Positions 1-9,568 of a stretch of DNA of 49,017 nt are shown here, piece by piece (the stretch's first letter is position 1; every line of letters begins with the position of its first letter). The translations under genes were made by a program, and so were the position numbers. Location: the NCBI GenBank assembly GCA_024228355.1, contig JAAETN010000016.1, positions 1 through 49,017 on the forward strand, read 5' to 3'. The DNA is from Maribacter sp. Its GTDB lineage: Bacteria; Bacteroidota; Bacteroidia; Flavobacteriales; Flavobacteriaceae. The notes beneath the pieces were generated by a model that did no database searches, was not told where the DNA came from, and worked only from the letters and a program-made list of their open reading frames with translations.

Positions 1-827
1 ACATGGGAGAATTTCTTTGCCTTTCTTATGTCATTCCAAATATCCTTAAACTCATGTGTTAATATGACGATCGGATTGTAGGACTCCGGGGCATGGATAA
101 CCCCATATTTAACATCGATATCATCATCCAACTCTTTCCAGGTGCCGAACATTTTATCAAAAATATTCAAGAAACCGCCATGGTTTTTATCCAAATACTC
201 AACATTTTGGGCATGATGCACCTGGTGCATGGTATGCGTATTGAATATTTTTTCAATAAAGCCCATTTTTGGAACATAGGTAGAATGCAATTGAAATTGC
301 CATAAGGCCTCAATCCCCAAGCATACAACCACCATCTCAGGCGGAAAGCCCAAGGCCGGAATCCACATATAGAACAAAGGTTTATACAGAATGGTAAACC
401 AACCATTACGAACAGCGGTTCCCAAATTATAATTTTCTGAGGAATGATGTACGATATGCGCAGCCCATAATACCCGAACTTCATGATTAGCACGGTGAAA
501 CCAATAATACGTAAAATCATCTGCTAATTGACATAGCAACCAAATATACCAAGCATAACCAAAAGACTTATAACCCATAATATTCGCCCTCACACCGTCG
601 ACCATTGGATTGAATAACTCGTATGTGAATTCAAAAATCACAATTGCCGAAATCACCTTGATCAAAGGTGCTATGATTGCCGAACCAACACCCATGAAAC
701 CACTTGCAAACAGGTCCTTCCACTCATACAAATCCTCTTTACCATGAGTTTTACTATAAGTCAATTCCAATAAGATAAATGCAATAAAACAGGGTACTCC
801 GTATACCAGGGGGTTGGTAAAATCCAT
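1..827 (-). CDS. Sterol desaturase / fatty acid hydroxylase family membrane protein (3' end cut by window)
   Basis: This frame is open from the ATG at 825-827 to the window edge, about 275 codons, so the C-terminus is missing. The N-terminal half is rich in membrane-spanning stretches. His clusters typical of the di-iron fatty acid hydroxylase superfamily follow: HRANHE near residue 110, HIVHHSSE shortly after, and HTMHQVHHAQN further on. By family, such proteins are integral membrane oxygenases that hydroxylate or desaturate lipids. The substrate cannot be told from sequence; in flavobacteria the role is generally unknown. It lies 67 nt downstream of mscL on the same strand and could be the tail of the parE-parC-mscL unit, or separate. 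No recognisable promoter was seen in the gap. Confidence 0.88.
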   Translation of the reverse strand, partial: MDFTNPLVYGVPCFIAFILLELTYSKTHGKEDLYEWKDLFASGFMGVGSAIIAPLIKVISAIVIFEFTYELFNPMVDGVRANIMGYKSFGYAWYIWLLCQLADDFTYYWFHRANHEVRVLWAAHIVHHSSENYNLGTAVRNGWFTILYKPLFYMWIPALGFPPEMVVVCLGIEALWQFQLHSTYVPKMGFIEKIFNTHTMHQVHHAQNVEYLDKNHGGFLNIFDKMFGTWKELDDDIDVKYGVIHAPESYNPIVILTHEFKDIWNDIRKAKKFSH

Positions 828-894
828 TAGAAAATTTTATATTGGCGCTAAAGATATATAAAATACCATTAGGTCTTAAGTTGTACTACTGGAA

Positions 895-1326
895 TTATTT
901 TTGAAGGTCTCTTAGTATGTCATTTTGTTCCTTCATAAGCTGCTCCAGATTTGCCAATAACTCAATATTTTTCGGTGTTTTTTCCTCCAAATTTGACGGG
1001 TCTTCGGCCTTGGTTTGGAAACGGTTCATGAATTTTATGACTACAAAAATGGTAAAGGATATAATTGCAAAATCAAGAACGACCTCAACTAGCTCGCCAT
1101 AGCCAATAGCTACTTCACTAACCTCACCATGGGCCTCGCGCAGTACATGTTTTTTCTCAGAGAATTGAACATCCTCGGTCATCAAGGATAATGGCGGCAT
1201 AATGACCTTTTTTACAAGAACATTCAAAACCTTGTTAAAAGCGGTCCCTATGATGATACCTATGGCCATATCAATCATATTGCCCTTAATTGCGAAATCC
1301 TTAAATTCCTGTATGAATTTTTTCAT
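895..1326 (-). CDS. mscL: Large-conductance mechanosensitive channel MscL
   Basis: This 143-residue protein has the family's usual length and order. An amphipathic N-terminus (FIQEFKDFAIKGN) is followed by the first pore helix (MIDMAIGIIIGTAFNKVLNVLV), a periplasmic loop with a charged insert near residues 50-70, a second helix (VVLDFAIISFTIFVVIKFMN) and a C-terminal coiled helix ending in LEQLMKEQNDILRDLQK. By family it forms a homopentamer in the inner membrane that opens under tension and releases solutes on hypo-osmotic shock. It starts 17 nt after the parC stop on the same strand, so co-transcription with the topoisomerase genes is likely. Nothing is odd apart from that partnership. Confidence 0.97.
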   Translation of the reverse strand: MKKFIQEFKDFAIKGNMIDMAIGIIIGTAFNKVLNVLVKKVIMPPLSLMTEDVQFSEKKHVLREAHGEVSEVAIGYGELVEVVLDFAIISFTIFVVIKFMNRFQTKAEDPSNLEEKTPKNIELLANLEQLMKEQNDILRDLQK

Positions 1327-1343
1327 TGAAGTCCTATTTAAAC

Positions 1344-4022
1344 CTAAAACAATGCCGTCTGACCCTCGTCGTCTATTTCCGGGTCTTTGGGATTTTTGGG
1401 TTTGTTATCTTTTGTGCTCGCAGTTTCCGTACTTACATCTTCCTCGTCAATGACTTCAATCTCATTGGCCTCCTGTTCTACAGGTTCCTCGTATGGCAAT
1501 GGGCCCATCACATTGATGTTTTTTACCTTTTCAGAGGTCAATTGATTACCTAAAGCTTTTATTCCTTTAACTGCTATAAAATCTGCTATATCAATGATTA
1601 AATTTGGTTTAGCATCTTTACCTCTAGGTTTTACAAATTCCAATTCAACAACTGGACGCCAATCCGTGGAAACCAATTCTAAATACGATTTCGGATGTTC
1701 TGATATTAATAAATCCTGTCTATTTCCTTGTTCAATCAAAAAGCGTTTTACATAGAACCGTTCTTTAGCACCATCCCAATATATCGCAGACAAGGGTTTG
1801 TTAGGATTCCATTTTTCAAGGACGATCATATCGTCATCAAAACGAGAGGTCATGGTTGGCAGGAATGTTTTGGCAATTCCTTTTTGATTCACAACCAATA
1901 ATAGGTCATCACCTCTGAATTCACCTAGTAACTCTCCTCGACCATCAACATTCAACCTACGAACAACATCATCGAACCAAATTTTACGTGGTTTTAAGGT
2001 TGAAACTCCTTTTTCCTTAAGCTCAATCCGTTTTACTGAATACTTTGTCACAATATTCCCTTTGGAGGCTCTTCCCTTTATTAGAACATCGGCAAAATCA
2101 ATGTCCCATTTCAGTTTCTTGATATTCCCCACTTGGCGAAGGTTAATTGTAACTACTTCAGCTTCACCATTAGGGTTCGCCGTAAAATAATAAACCAGGG
2201 ATTGAGGCTTACCAGTGGTAAGCGTATATAGTTTATCGCGTGTAACACTTGTTATATTAAACCTTTTGATATAAGAAGGTCCGCCCCTACCATCTTTATA
2301 AATCATATTGTATGTAGTGCGCTTATCTTTTTTCTTGAAAACCGCAACATGGATTATATTTTTACCTATGAAGGTCTTGGCATCTACTCTGGTGACCATT
2401 GCTTTACCATCTTTTGTAAAGACAATAATGTCATCTATATCGCTACAGTCGGTAACATATTCGTCACGACGCAAGGAAGTGCCGACAAAGCCCTCTTCAC
2501 GATTCACATAAAGCTTAGTGTTTCTTATAACAACTTTAGTAGCTTCGATATCATCAAAAATCCGAATTTCAGATTTACGCTCTCTTCCCTTACCATACCT
2601 GGTTTTCAGATTCTTAAAGTAATCTATGGCAAATGCTATGAGGTTTGACAAATGATGCTTTACTTCAGCTATCTTCTCCTCTAAATTATCAAGATGCTGT
2701 TGTGCCTTATCAATATCAAATTTAGAAATTCGCTTTATCCGAATTTCCGTCAAACGAACGATATCCTCTTCGGTCACCGCACGTTTCAAATGTTTGGTAT
2801 ATGGTTTAAGGCCTTTGTCAATTGCCGAAATAACACCCTCCCAAGTTTCTTCTTCCTCAATGTCCCGATAAATTCGGTTTTCAATGAAAATTCGCTCCAA
2901 TGAGGCAAAATGCCATTGTTCCTCAAGTTCCGATAGCTGAATCTCAAGTTCTGCTTTCAATAACTCAACCGTTAGATCAGTTGATTGTCGCAACATTTCT
3001 GAAACACCAATAAAAAGCGGTTTGTTATCCTCAATAATACAGCCTAGAGGGGAAATAGATGACTCACATGATGTAAAGGCATATAATGCATCAATAGTCT
3101 TATCTGGCGAAATGCCGCCAGGCAAATGCACAAGAATTTCAACTTCAGCGGCTGTATTATCCTCTATTTTTTTGATTTTTATCTTCCCTTTTTCATTCGC
3201 CTTTAAGATAGAATCTATTAAAGAAGAAGTGTTGGTTCCATAAGGTATCTCACTTATAATCAGGGTATTCTTATCTTTTTGGGATATTTTTGCGCGCACA
3301 CGAATCTTACCTCCACGCAAACCATCATTATAATTGCTTACATCTATTATTCCTGCGGTCGGGAAATCAGGAAACAGTTTGAATCGTTGCCCTTTAAGAT
3401 GTTTTATAGACGCATCAATCAATTCCTTGAAGTTATGTGGCAATACCTTTGTAGAAAGGCCAACAGCAATACCCTCGGCCCCTTGAGCCAATAGCAAAGG
3501 GAATTTCACCGGAAGATTTACAGGTTCCTTTTTACGACCATCATACGACAGTTGCCATTCTGTAATTTTAGGACTAAAAACCACCTCTAGGGCAAATTTG
3601 GAAAGTCGCGCCTCAATATATCGAGAAGCTGCAGCCCTGTCCCCAGTTAAAATATTGCCCCAGTTACCTTGAGTGTCGATCAATAGGTCTTTTTGCCCAA
3701 TTTGTACCATAGCATCGGCTATACTAGCATCTCCATGAGGGTGGTATTGCATAGTATGACCAACAACGTTAGCTACTTTATTGTAACGACCATCATCCAA
3801 CTCCTTAAGTGAATGTAAAATTCTACGTTGTACAGGTTTAAAACCATCTTCAATGGCAGGAACCGCACGTTCTAATATGACGTAAGACGCATAGTCCAAA
3901 AACCAATCCTTATACATCCCTGTAACCTTGGTCAGGGCATCTTGAGAGTCATCTATTCCTAAACTATCTTCAATAGATTGATTTTCGTTTAGCGCTTCGT
4001 TCAGTTCTCCATTCTCTTCCAT
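1344..4022 (-). CDS. parC: DNA topoisomerase IV subunit A
   Basis: This is an 892-residue type IIA topoisomerase A subunit. The N-terminal breakage-reunion domain contains the winged-helix segment and the catalytic tyrosine at residue 135 in RAAASRYIEARL, which attacks the DNA backbone. A coiled-coil region (about 380-460) and a beta-pinwheel C-terminal domain follow. I call it topoisomerase IV rather than gyrase because the C-terminal domain shows no clear gyrase box (QRRGG[K/R]G) and it sits directly downstream of a ParE-type B subunit. The last 60 residues are an acidic, low-complexity tail (EEDVSTETASTKDN and similar), probably disordered. The gene starts 31 nt after the parE stop. By family the A2B2 complex decatenates daughter chromosomes. 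Confidence 0.95.
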   Translation of the reverse strand: MEENGELNEALNENQSIEDSLGIDDSQDALTKVTGMYKDWFLDYASYVILERAVPAIEDGFKPVQRRILHSLKELDDGRYNKVANVVGHTMQYHPHGDASIADAMVQIGQKDLLIDTQGNWGNILTGDRAAASRYIEARLSKFALEVVFSPKITEWQLSYDGRKKEPVNLPVKFPLLLAQGAEGIAVGLSTKVLPHNFKELIDASIKHLKGQRFKLFPDFPTAGIIDVSNYNDGLRGGKIRVRAKISQKDKNTLIISEIPYGTNTSSLIDSILKANEKGKIKIKKIEDNTAAEVEILVHLPGGISPDKTIDALYAFTSCESSISPLGCIIEDNKPLFIGVSEMLRQSTDLTVELLKAELEIQLSELEEQWHFASLERIFIENRIYRDIEEEETWEGVISAIDKGLKPYTKHLKRAVTEEDIVRLTEIRIKRISKFDIDKAQQHLDNLEEKIAEVKHHLSNLIAFAIDYFKNLKTRYGKGRERKSEIRIFDDIEATKVVIRNTKLYVNREEGFVGTSLRRDEYVTDCSDIDDIIVFTKDGKAMVTRVDAKTFIGKNIIHVAVFKKKDKRTTYNMIYKDGRGGPSYIKRFNITSVTRDKLYTLTTGKPQSLVYYFTANPNGEAEVVTINLRQVGNIKKLKWDIDFADVLIKGRASKGNIVTKYSVKRIELKEKGVSTLKPRKIWFDDVVRRLNVDGRGELLGEFRGDDLLLVVNQKGIAKTFLPTMTSRFDDDMIVLEKWNPNKPLSAIYWDGAKERFYVKRFLIEQGNRQDLLISEHPKSYLELVSTDWRPVVELEFVKPRGKDAKPNLIIDIADFIAVKGIKALGNQLTSEKVKNINVMGPLPYEEPVEQEANEIEVIDEEDVSTETASTKDNKPKNPKDPEIDDEGQTALF

Positions 4023-4053
4023 AAAGAAAGAATCGTATTATCTTGATTTATAA

Positions 4054-5907
4054 TTAGTTTTCTTCTACTAAGTCAATTTCCACTTTAAGGTTATTTATAA
4101 TGAATTCCTGGCGGTCAGGGGTGTTTTTGCCCATATAGAATTTTAGTAGGTTTTCTATTGACATAGCTTTATCGAGCATTACCGGCTCCAATCGAATATC
4201 CTCTCCTATAAAATGTTGGAACTCATCCGGTGAAATCTCACCAAGACCTTTAAATCGCGTTATTTCTGGCTTACCCGTTAACTTATCAATTGCATTTTTA
4301 CGCTCTTCATCACTGTAGCAATAAAACGTTTCTTTTTTGTTGCGAACCCTGAATAAGGGTGTTTGCAATATATAAAGATGATTCTCTTTTATCAATTCAG
4401 GGAAAAACTGCAGAAAAAAGGTAATCAATAATAACCGAATATGCATTCCATCTACATCAGCATCAGTTGCAATTACAATATTATTGTAACGAAGGTCTTC
4501 CATTGATTCCTCGATATTCAAAGCTGCTTGCAAAAGATTGAATTCCTCATTCTCATAAACAATCTTTTTAGACATTCCATAAGAATTCAAAGGTTTTCCC
4601 CGTAAACTGAATACCGCTTGGGTATTCACATCTCGGGATTTGGTTATTGAACCAGAAGCCGAGTCACCCTCTGTAATAAAAAGAGTACTTTCTAAACGGC
4701 GATTGTTTTTCATATCGCCTAAATGTACACGACAATCGCGCAGTTTTTTATTGTGCAGACTTGCTTTTTTAGCTCGAGCTCGAGCCAATTTGCGAATTCC
4801 TGAAAGTTCTTTTCGCTCCTTTTCAGCCATCATGATCTTTCGTTGTAATTTCTCAGCTGTATCTGGGTTCTTATGCAGATAATTATCCAAATATTTTCCA
4901 ACAAAATCATTGATGTAGGTGCGTACTGTAGGGAAATCACCTCCCATATCCGTAGATCCCAATTTAGTTTTGGTCTGACTTTCGAAGACAGGTTCCATAA
5001 CCTTTATGGAAATCGCCGAAATTATCGACTTCCGAATATCACTAGCTTCGTAGTTCTTACCGTAGAAATCACGAATGGTCCTAACCAATGCTTCACGAAA
5101 AGCGGATTGGTGCGTGCCGCCCTGGGTAGTATGTTGTCCATTGACAAAAGAATGGTATTCCTCACTATACTGGGTCTTGCTATGCGTAATCGCAACTTCT
5201 ATATCATCACCTCTTAAGTGTATTATAGGGTATAAAAGATCCTCAGCATTATTATTGTCTTCCAATAAATCCTTCAATCCGTTTTCAGAGTGGAACTTTT
5301 CTCCGTTGAAAACTATTGTTAAGCCTGGATTTAAATACACATAGTTCTTGAGCATACGTTCTACATACTCATTTCTATATTTATATTTTTTGAATATGAC
5401 CTCATCTGGAATAAAGGATACTCTTGTACCCTTACGTTTTGAGGTCTCTACGGGCCCGTCCTCAGAAACTAAATTCCCTTGGCTGAACTCTGCCGTCTTT
5501 ACTTGATTATCACGTGAGGATTGTACCTCAAAAAAACTGGACAGTGCATTTACGGCCTTTGTTCCTACCCCATTCAATCCCACGGATTTTTTAAATGCGC
5601 GACTATCGTATTTACCACCAGTGTTCATTTTAGAGACCACATCTACCACTTTCCCCAATGGAATACCCCGACCATAATCCCGTACCCGAACAATCTTGTC
5701 TTTTATGGAAATTTCAATAGTTTTACCAGCACCCATCACAAACTCATCGATGCAGTTATCCAAAGTTTCCTTTAAAAGGATATAGATACCATCATCTGCA
5801 GAAGAACCATCGCCCAACTTACCTATGTACATTCCCGGACGTAAGCGGATATGCTCTTTCCAATCGAGTGATCGAATATTATCTTCGGTATATTGGGACT
5901 GTGCCAT
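4054..5907 (-). CDS. parE: DNA topoisomerase IV subunit B
   Basis: This 617-residue ATPase subunit pairs with ParC. The N-terminal GHKL ATPase domain shows [16 protein letters not shown] and the glycine-rich lid ([15 protein letters not shown]). A transducer domain follows, then the TOPRIM domain with EGDSASGS (about residue 412) and [10 protein letters not shown] (about 482), which bind magnesium for DNA cleavage. The length is that of ParE rather than the longer GyrB forms. The ATG at 5905-5907 directly precedes the conserved N-terminal [16 protein letters not shown] region. The gene is first in a probable parE-parC-mscL operon. A short inverted repeat, CAGGG/CCCTG (5915-5919 and 5925-5929), lies in the leader, but I see no clear TAnnTTTG box. 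Confidence 0.96.
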   Translation of the reverse strand: MAQSQYTEDNIRSLDWKEHIRLRPGMYIGKLGDGSSADDGIYILLKETLDNCIDEFVMGAGKTIEISIKDKIVRVRDYGRGIPLGKVVDVVSKMNTGGKYDSRAFKKSVGLNGVGTKAVNALSSFFEVQSSRDNQVKTAEFSQGNLVSEDGPVETSKRKGTRVSFIPDEVIFKKYKYRNEYVERMLKNYVYLNPGLTIVFNGEKFHSENGLKDLLEDNNNAEDLLYPIIHLRGDDIEVAITHSKTQYSEEYHSFVNGQHTTQGGTHQSAFREALVRTIRDFYGKNYEASDIRKSIISAISIKVMEPVFESQTKTKLGSTDMGGDFPTVRTYINDFVGKYLDNYLHKNPDTAEKLQRKIMMAEKERKELSGIRKLARARAKKASLHNKKLRDCRVHLGDMKNNRRLESTLFITEGDSASGSITKSRDVNTQAVFSLRGKPLNSYGMSKKIVYENEEFNLLQAALNIEESMEDLRYNNIVIATDADVDGMHIRLLLITFFLQFFPELIKENHLYILQTPLFRVRNKKETFYCYSDEERKNAIDKLTGKPEITRFKGLGEISPDEFQHFIGEDIRLEPVMLDKAMSIENLLKFYMGKNTPDRQEFIINNLKVEIDLVEEN

Positions 5908-6107
5908 AATGCGTCAGGGTTTACCCCTGCTAATATAAAATTTCAAAGCAAAACTCAAAGTATTTGGCTTGGAAAGTAATTAACAACGAAAGTACCATTT
6001 TTGTTGATATAATTCAATGTAGCACCTTCTAGATGTTTTGGCTTTTACTATATCCAATCACAATCTTCTCTTTTACATATTACTTAATCCTTGCCTAGAA
6101 ATATTGG
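5908..6107. other. Intergenic region upstream of parE
   Basis: About 200 nt separate the parE start from the end of the EamA gene. Apart from the 5-bp hairpin next to parE (CAGGG/CCCTG with a 5-nt loop), I see no RNA gene, repeat or good promoter match. It presumably holds the parE promoter and the 3' end of the exporter transcript. Confidence 0.4.
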
Positions 6108-7004
6108 TCAAACTTTTATTCTTGATACGAGCATAACCCCACAAATAACGACTAACATGCCGAAAATCTGTAATATGGAGATGGTTTCGTCCAGAAAGAA
6201 AAATGCAAGGATTATGGTGGATACTGGACCCAAACTTCCAAAAATTGAAAAAGTGGAAGCGCCTAGCCGATTTATCGCCGCTGAAACCAAAAAAGAAGGC
6301 ACCAAGGTCGAGAAAATTGCCATTGCCATGCCCAAAAGATATACTTCGTTGGGATAGCTAGATAGATAAAATCCATTAATAAATAGATAATGAACCACAA
6401 TACATATTGTAGATACTATCATCGCATATGAAGTAAATTGCATAACTCCAAATTTTGGTATCAACCAACCGCTACCCACCAAATAGGACGCATATGTAAA
6501 GGCACTTAAGAATATTAAAAACCCGCCCAATAGAACGGAGCTTTCATTAGCACCTACTTCATCCCAAAATGTGACAAGCACCCCAAAATATGTTACCACT
6601 ATGGCAAGAACCTGGAGTTTTGTAATTCTTTTCCTAAAAATGAACCACGACAACAATACAACTATGGTTGGATATATAAATAAAATTATACGCTCCAGTC
6701 CTGCTTTTATATGCTGTAGTCCCATAAAATCAAATAAACTGGCCAGATAATATCCAATAAAACCGAAAATAATAATCCACAAATAATCCTTATTCCTTAT
6801 CTCTTTCGGATGTAAAGGTTTTGACAGGAAGGCTATTAGCAAATAAAAAGGGAAAGCAAATACCATACGGAATAAAAGCAGTGTTAAATGGTCTATCCCG
6901 TACGTATAGGCCATTTTCACCATTACAGCTTTAGCTGAGAAAAGTACCACTCCAATTATGGCAAACAAAATACCGCTACCCGTGACCGCCGAACTTCTAC
7001 CCAT
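6108..7004 (-). CDS. EamA/DMT-family transporter
   Basis: The protein has 298 residues and about ten hydrophobic helices arranged as two EamA repeats, the normal size for the drug/metabolite transporter superfamily. It opens with FAIIGVVLFSAKAVMVKMAYTYG, the typical first helix of an EamA domain. The second repeat begins near residue 165 and ends in a helix containing GMLVVICGVMLVSRIKV. Members export or import small metabolites across the inner membrane. The substrate cannot be inferred, and neither neighbour (ychF upstream, parE downstream) points to one. It appears to be a single-gene unit. Confidence 0.9.
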   Translation of the reverse strand: MGRSSAVTGSGILFAIIGVVLFSAKAVMVKMAYTYGIDHLTLLLFRMVFAFPFYLLIAFLSKPLHPKEIRNKDYLWIIIFGFIGYYLASLFDFMGLQHIKAGLERIILFIYPTIVVLLSWFIFRKRITKLQVLAIVVTYFGVLVTFWDEVGANESSVLLGGFLIFLSAFTYASYLVGSGWLIPKFGVMQFTSYAMIVSTICIVVHYLFINGFYLSSYPNEVYLLGMAMAIFSTLVPSFLVSAAINRLGASTFSIFGSLGPVSTIILAFFFLDETISILQIFGMLVVICGVMLVSRIKV

Positions 7005-7115
7005 ACGGCCAACCTAAAACTTTTACTTAAGTATTCGGCGAAAGTATTCTTAAGGATTACAATACCCAATGCCATCTAAAACATGGAAGTCGTTAAAAAA
7101 ATTGCATTGAATTAA

Positions 7116-8210
7116 CTAGACGTTAAATCTAAAATGCATGACGTCGCCATCCTGCACCACATAATCCTTTCCTTCAACACGCATTTTCCCAGCTTCTTTT
7201 ACTTTGGCCTCACTCCCATATTTTATATAGTCGTCATAAGCAATGACCTCTGCCCGGATAAATCCTTTTTCAAAATCGGTATGAATTACGCCAGCTGCCT
7301 GCGGTGCTGTGGCGCCAACGGGAATTGTCCAAGCACGGACCTCCTTTTCACCTGCTGTAAAATAGGTTTCCAAATCCAATAATCTATAGGCACCACGAAT
7401 CAATTTGGCTGAACCTGGTTCAGTTAACCCAAGATCTTCCAAGAACATTTGGCGTTCTTCATAAGTTTCCAACTCTGTAATATCGGCCTCTGTCCCTACA
7501 GCTAGGACCACTATCTCTGCTTTTTCATTAGCTACGACTTCTTTCACTTTCACTACATATTCGTTACCTGTAACAGCTGATTCCTCGTCAACATTACAGA
7601 CATACATCACCGGTTTATCGGTGATAAACTGTAATGGTTTTACATAATCGCGTTTATCATCATCAGAGAGCTCAATAGCTCTAACAGAAACCCCCGCTTC
7701 AAGTCCTACCTTTATTTTCAATAATGCCGCTTCCTCTTTTTGCGCTTCTTTATTACCGATCTTGGCTGCTCTTTTTACCTTATCAAGTTTCTTCTCTAAA
7801 GTTTCGAGATCTTTCAACTGTAGCTCCATATCAATGGTCTCCTTATCGCGAAGAGGATCAACTGAACCATCCACATGAACAACATTATCATTGTCAAAGC
7901 ATCGAAGTACATGTAAAATAGCGTCCGTTTCCCGAATATTCCCTAAAAATTGATTTCCAAGTCCTTCACCTTTGCTCGCCCCTTTTACCAAGCCTGCGAT
8001 ATCAACGATTTCAACGGTTGCCGGTAAAACCCTTTCTGGATTTACAAGTGACTCCAACTTTTCGAGTCTGGCGTCAGGTACATTAACCACTCCAATATTA
8101 GGTTCAATGGTACAGAACGGGAAGTTGGCACTTTGCGCCTTTGCATTGGACAAACAATTAAACAAGGTTGATTTACCAACATTGGGGAGACCTACGATAC
8201 CAGCTTTCAT
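7116..8210 (-). CDS. ychF: Redox-regulated ATPase YchF (Obg-like, OLA1 family)
   Basis: This 364-residue P-loop protein has the G1 motif GLPNVGKST at residues 7-15, the G3 region DIAGLVKGASKGEGLGNQFL, an NVDE element in place of the GTPase NKxD (YVCNVDEES), a central coiled-coil insertion and a C-terminal TGS domain ending in DGDVMHFRFNV. The altered base-specificity motif is why the family prefers ATP to GTP. YchF/OLA1 binds ribosomes and has been linked to stress responses. The start at 8210 puts the conserved MKAGIVGLPN at the N-terminus. A TATATTTG -7 box lies 22 nt upstream, on the other side of which the agmatinase-family gene diverges. Confidence 0.97.
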   Translation of the reverse strand: MKAGIVGLPNVGKSTLFNCLSNAKAQSANFPFCTIEPNIGVVNVPDARLEKLESLVNPERVLPATVEIVDIAGLVKGASKGEGLGNQFLGNIRETDAILHVLRCFDNDNVVHVDGSVDPLRDKETIDMELQLKDLETLEKKLDKVKRAAKIGNKEAQKEEAALLKIKVGLEAGVSVRAIELSDDDKRDYVKPLQFITDKPVMYVCNVDEESAVTGNEYVVKVKEVVANEKAEIVVLAVGTEADITELETYEERQMFLEDLGLTEPGSAKLIRGAYRLLDLETYFTAGEKEVRAWTIPVGATAPQAAGVIHTDFEKGFIRAEVIAYDDYIKYGSEAKVKEAGKMRVEGKDYVVQDGDVMHFRFNV

Positions 8211-8232
8211 GATAATTTATTTAAAAACGGTG

Positions 8233-8240
8233 CAAATATA
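8233..8240 (-). promoter_or_regulatory. Candidate -7 box (TATATTTG) for ychF
   Basis: Reading leftward, TATATTTGC exactly matches the Bacteroidota consensus TAnnTTTG and lies 22 nt before the ychF start. No TTG lies at the expected 17-23 nt upstream, so only half of the promoter is supported. Confidence 0.45.
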
Positions 8241-8326
8241 GTTCTTACCCTTGTATATTTATCATAGTTGGGAAAACAAATAATCCATTAAATATAAATA
8301 TAACGGAACATTGAAAACAAAGATGT

Positions 8327-9121
8327 ATGAGAAACCATAAAATAGGACTGCAGGGAATTTTGTTTGATGCTAAATCATCTTTTATGCAAGGTTCTGCCTT
8401 GGCTCCTCCTCAAATTCGAAAAGCGTATAATAGTCACTCCGCGAATTATTATTCAGAATCCGGGATGGAGCTGACCCCAGATATTTGGTCAGACATGGGT
8501 GATTTTAAAATCAAGGACTATTTTGAGATCGAAGCAATAACAGATAATAATCTCACAAAAGAACATGCCATGATCACGTTGGGCGGAGACCACTCAATTA
8601 CCTACCCAATTCTTAAAGCTGTTTACAATAGCTATGGCCGAGTGAATATTCTGCACATCGATGCCCATAGTGATCTGTATGATGAATTCGAAGGTGATAA
8701 ATTTTCACATGCATGCCCTTTAGCCCGGATAATGGAAGAAAAGCTGGCCAACCGATTGGTTCAGGTCGGTATAAGAACATTGTCTACCCATCAGAAAGAA
8801 CAAGCCGAAAAATTTGACGTAGAAATTATAGCCATGAAAGATTTCAATAGTGAATCTATACCAAAATTCGATGCTCCCATTTATATATCATTGGATATTG
8901 ATGCTTTAGATCCCGCCTACGCACCTGGAGTATCACACCATGAACCTGGAGGTTTAAGTACAAGACAAGTGCTTCAAATTATCCAAAATATTGCAGTTCC
9001 AATCATTGGCGCCGATATTGTGGAGTATAATCCAACCCGGGATATCAATGGAGTAACAGCCATGGTCTGTGCTAAATTTTTAAAGGAAATTGCTGCAAGG
9101 ATTATAGCTAATAGCACTTGA
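8327..9121 (+). CDS. speB: Agmatinase-family ureohydrolase
   Basis: This 264-residue member of the arginase/agmatinase fold has all the manganese ligands visible: H89 in GGDHS, D112, H114 and D116 in HIDAHSDL, and D190 and D192 in SLDIDALDP. By family it hydrolyses agmatine (or a related guanidino compound) to putrescine and urea in the cytoplasm. It is shorter at the N-terminus than E. coli SpeB, which is common in flavobacteria. No biosynthetic arginine decarboxylase lies in the window, so the exact substrate remains inferred from similarity; guanidinobutyrase or formiminoglutamase activity cannot be excluded. It converges on the ferredoxin gene with a 6-nt gap. Confidence 0.85.
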   Translation: MRNHKIGLQGILFDAKSSFMQGSALAPPQIRKAYNSHSANYYSESGMELTPDIWSDMGDFKIKDYFEIEAITDNNLTKEHAMITLGGDHSITYPILKAVYNSYGRVNILHIDAHSDLYDEFEGDKFSHACPLARIMEEKLANRLVQVGIRTLSTHQKEQAEKFDVEIIAMKDFNSESIPKFDAPIYISLDIDALDPAYAPGVSHHEPGGLSTRQVLQIIQNIAVPIIGADIVEYNPTRDINGVTAMVCAKFLKEIAARIIANST

Positions 9122-9127
9122 TTATTC

Positions 9128-9481
9128 CTAATCGTCGGGATGCATGAACTTCTGCTTCCCAAGAAGTTCTTCTTCGGTTTCAACCTGATCTTCATCAGGC
9201 ACACAACAATCTACAGGGCAAACTGCAGCACATTGAGGCTCATCATGAAAGCCTTTGCACTCGGTACATTTATCTGGCACTATATAATAAAGTTCATCAC
9301 TTACTGGTTCTTGAACATCATTGGCAATGACCGATTTACCATTTGGCAAGACCACATTTCCATCTAAGGAAGTGCCATCGCTATAACGCCATTCATCGGC
9401 GCCCTCATAAATTGCGGTATTTGGGCACTCAGGCTCACATGCCCCACAATTAATACATTCATCTGTAATTATTATAGCCAT
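9128..9481 (-). CDS. Dicluster 4Fe-4S ferredoxin
   Basis: This 117-residue protein starts at the ATG at 9479-9481; the frame stays open further upstream, but that extension is not ferredoxin-like and would run through the promoter. Cysteines fit two 4Fe-4S clusters: C9, C12, C15 and C19 ([12 protein letters not shown]) and C72, C75, C84 and C88 ([18 protein letters not shown]), followed by C92 and C93. The stretch between them (about residues 25-70) and the acidic C-terminal tail ([11 protein letters not shown]) fit the Alvin/YfhL-type ferredoxins. It carries electrons in the cytoplasm; the partner is unknown. It diverges from the acyl-CoA reductase gene from a shared, overlapping promoter region. 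Confidence 0.93.
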   Translation of the reverse strand: MAIIITDECINCGACEPECPNTAIYEGADEWRYSDGTSLDGNVVLPNGKSVIANDVQEPVSDELYYIVPDKCTECKGFHDEPQCAAVCPVDCCVPDEDQVETEEELLGKQKFMHPDD

Positions 9482-9501
9482 AATTTTCTTTTTCTTTTCA
9501 A

Positions 9502-9530
9502 TTGAATTAACTTCAGCATGCTTATTTTTG
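9502..9530 (+). promoter_or_regulatory. Promoter for the acyl-CoA reductase/serC unit
   Basis: TTG at 9502-9504, an 18-nt spacer and TATTTTTG at 9523-9530 match the flavobacterial promoter consensus fully. The start of transcription should fall near 9537, about 30 nt before the ATG at 9569. The opposing promoter for the ferredoxin overlaps it. Confidence 0.65.
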
Positions 9531-9532
9531 CC

Positions 9533-9563
9533 CAAAGGTAAACCCAAATAGATTTCCGTACAA
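9533..9563 (-). promoter_or_regulatory. Promoter for the ferredoxin gene
   Basis: Reading leftward, TTG (9563-9561), a 20-nt spacer and TACCTTTG (9540-9533) match the consensus fully. The expected transcription start is near 9526, about 45 nt before the ferredoxin ATG. Its -7 box lies 2 bp from the -7 box of the opposing promoter. Confidence 0.65.
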
Positions 9564-9568
9564 CTATT

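Noticed and set aside
167-520. 117-codon open frame on the minus strand
   Set aside because: It lies in a different frame from the sterol-desaturase gene, which carries the His motifs over the same bases. It is a shadow frame.
1344-5907. Possible gyrA/gyrB pair instead of topoisomerase IV
   Set aside because: The C-terminal domain has no clear gyrase box, the B subunit is short, and the two genes lie together as parE-parC does in this group.
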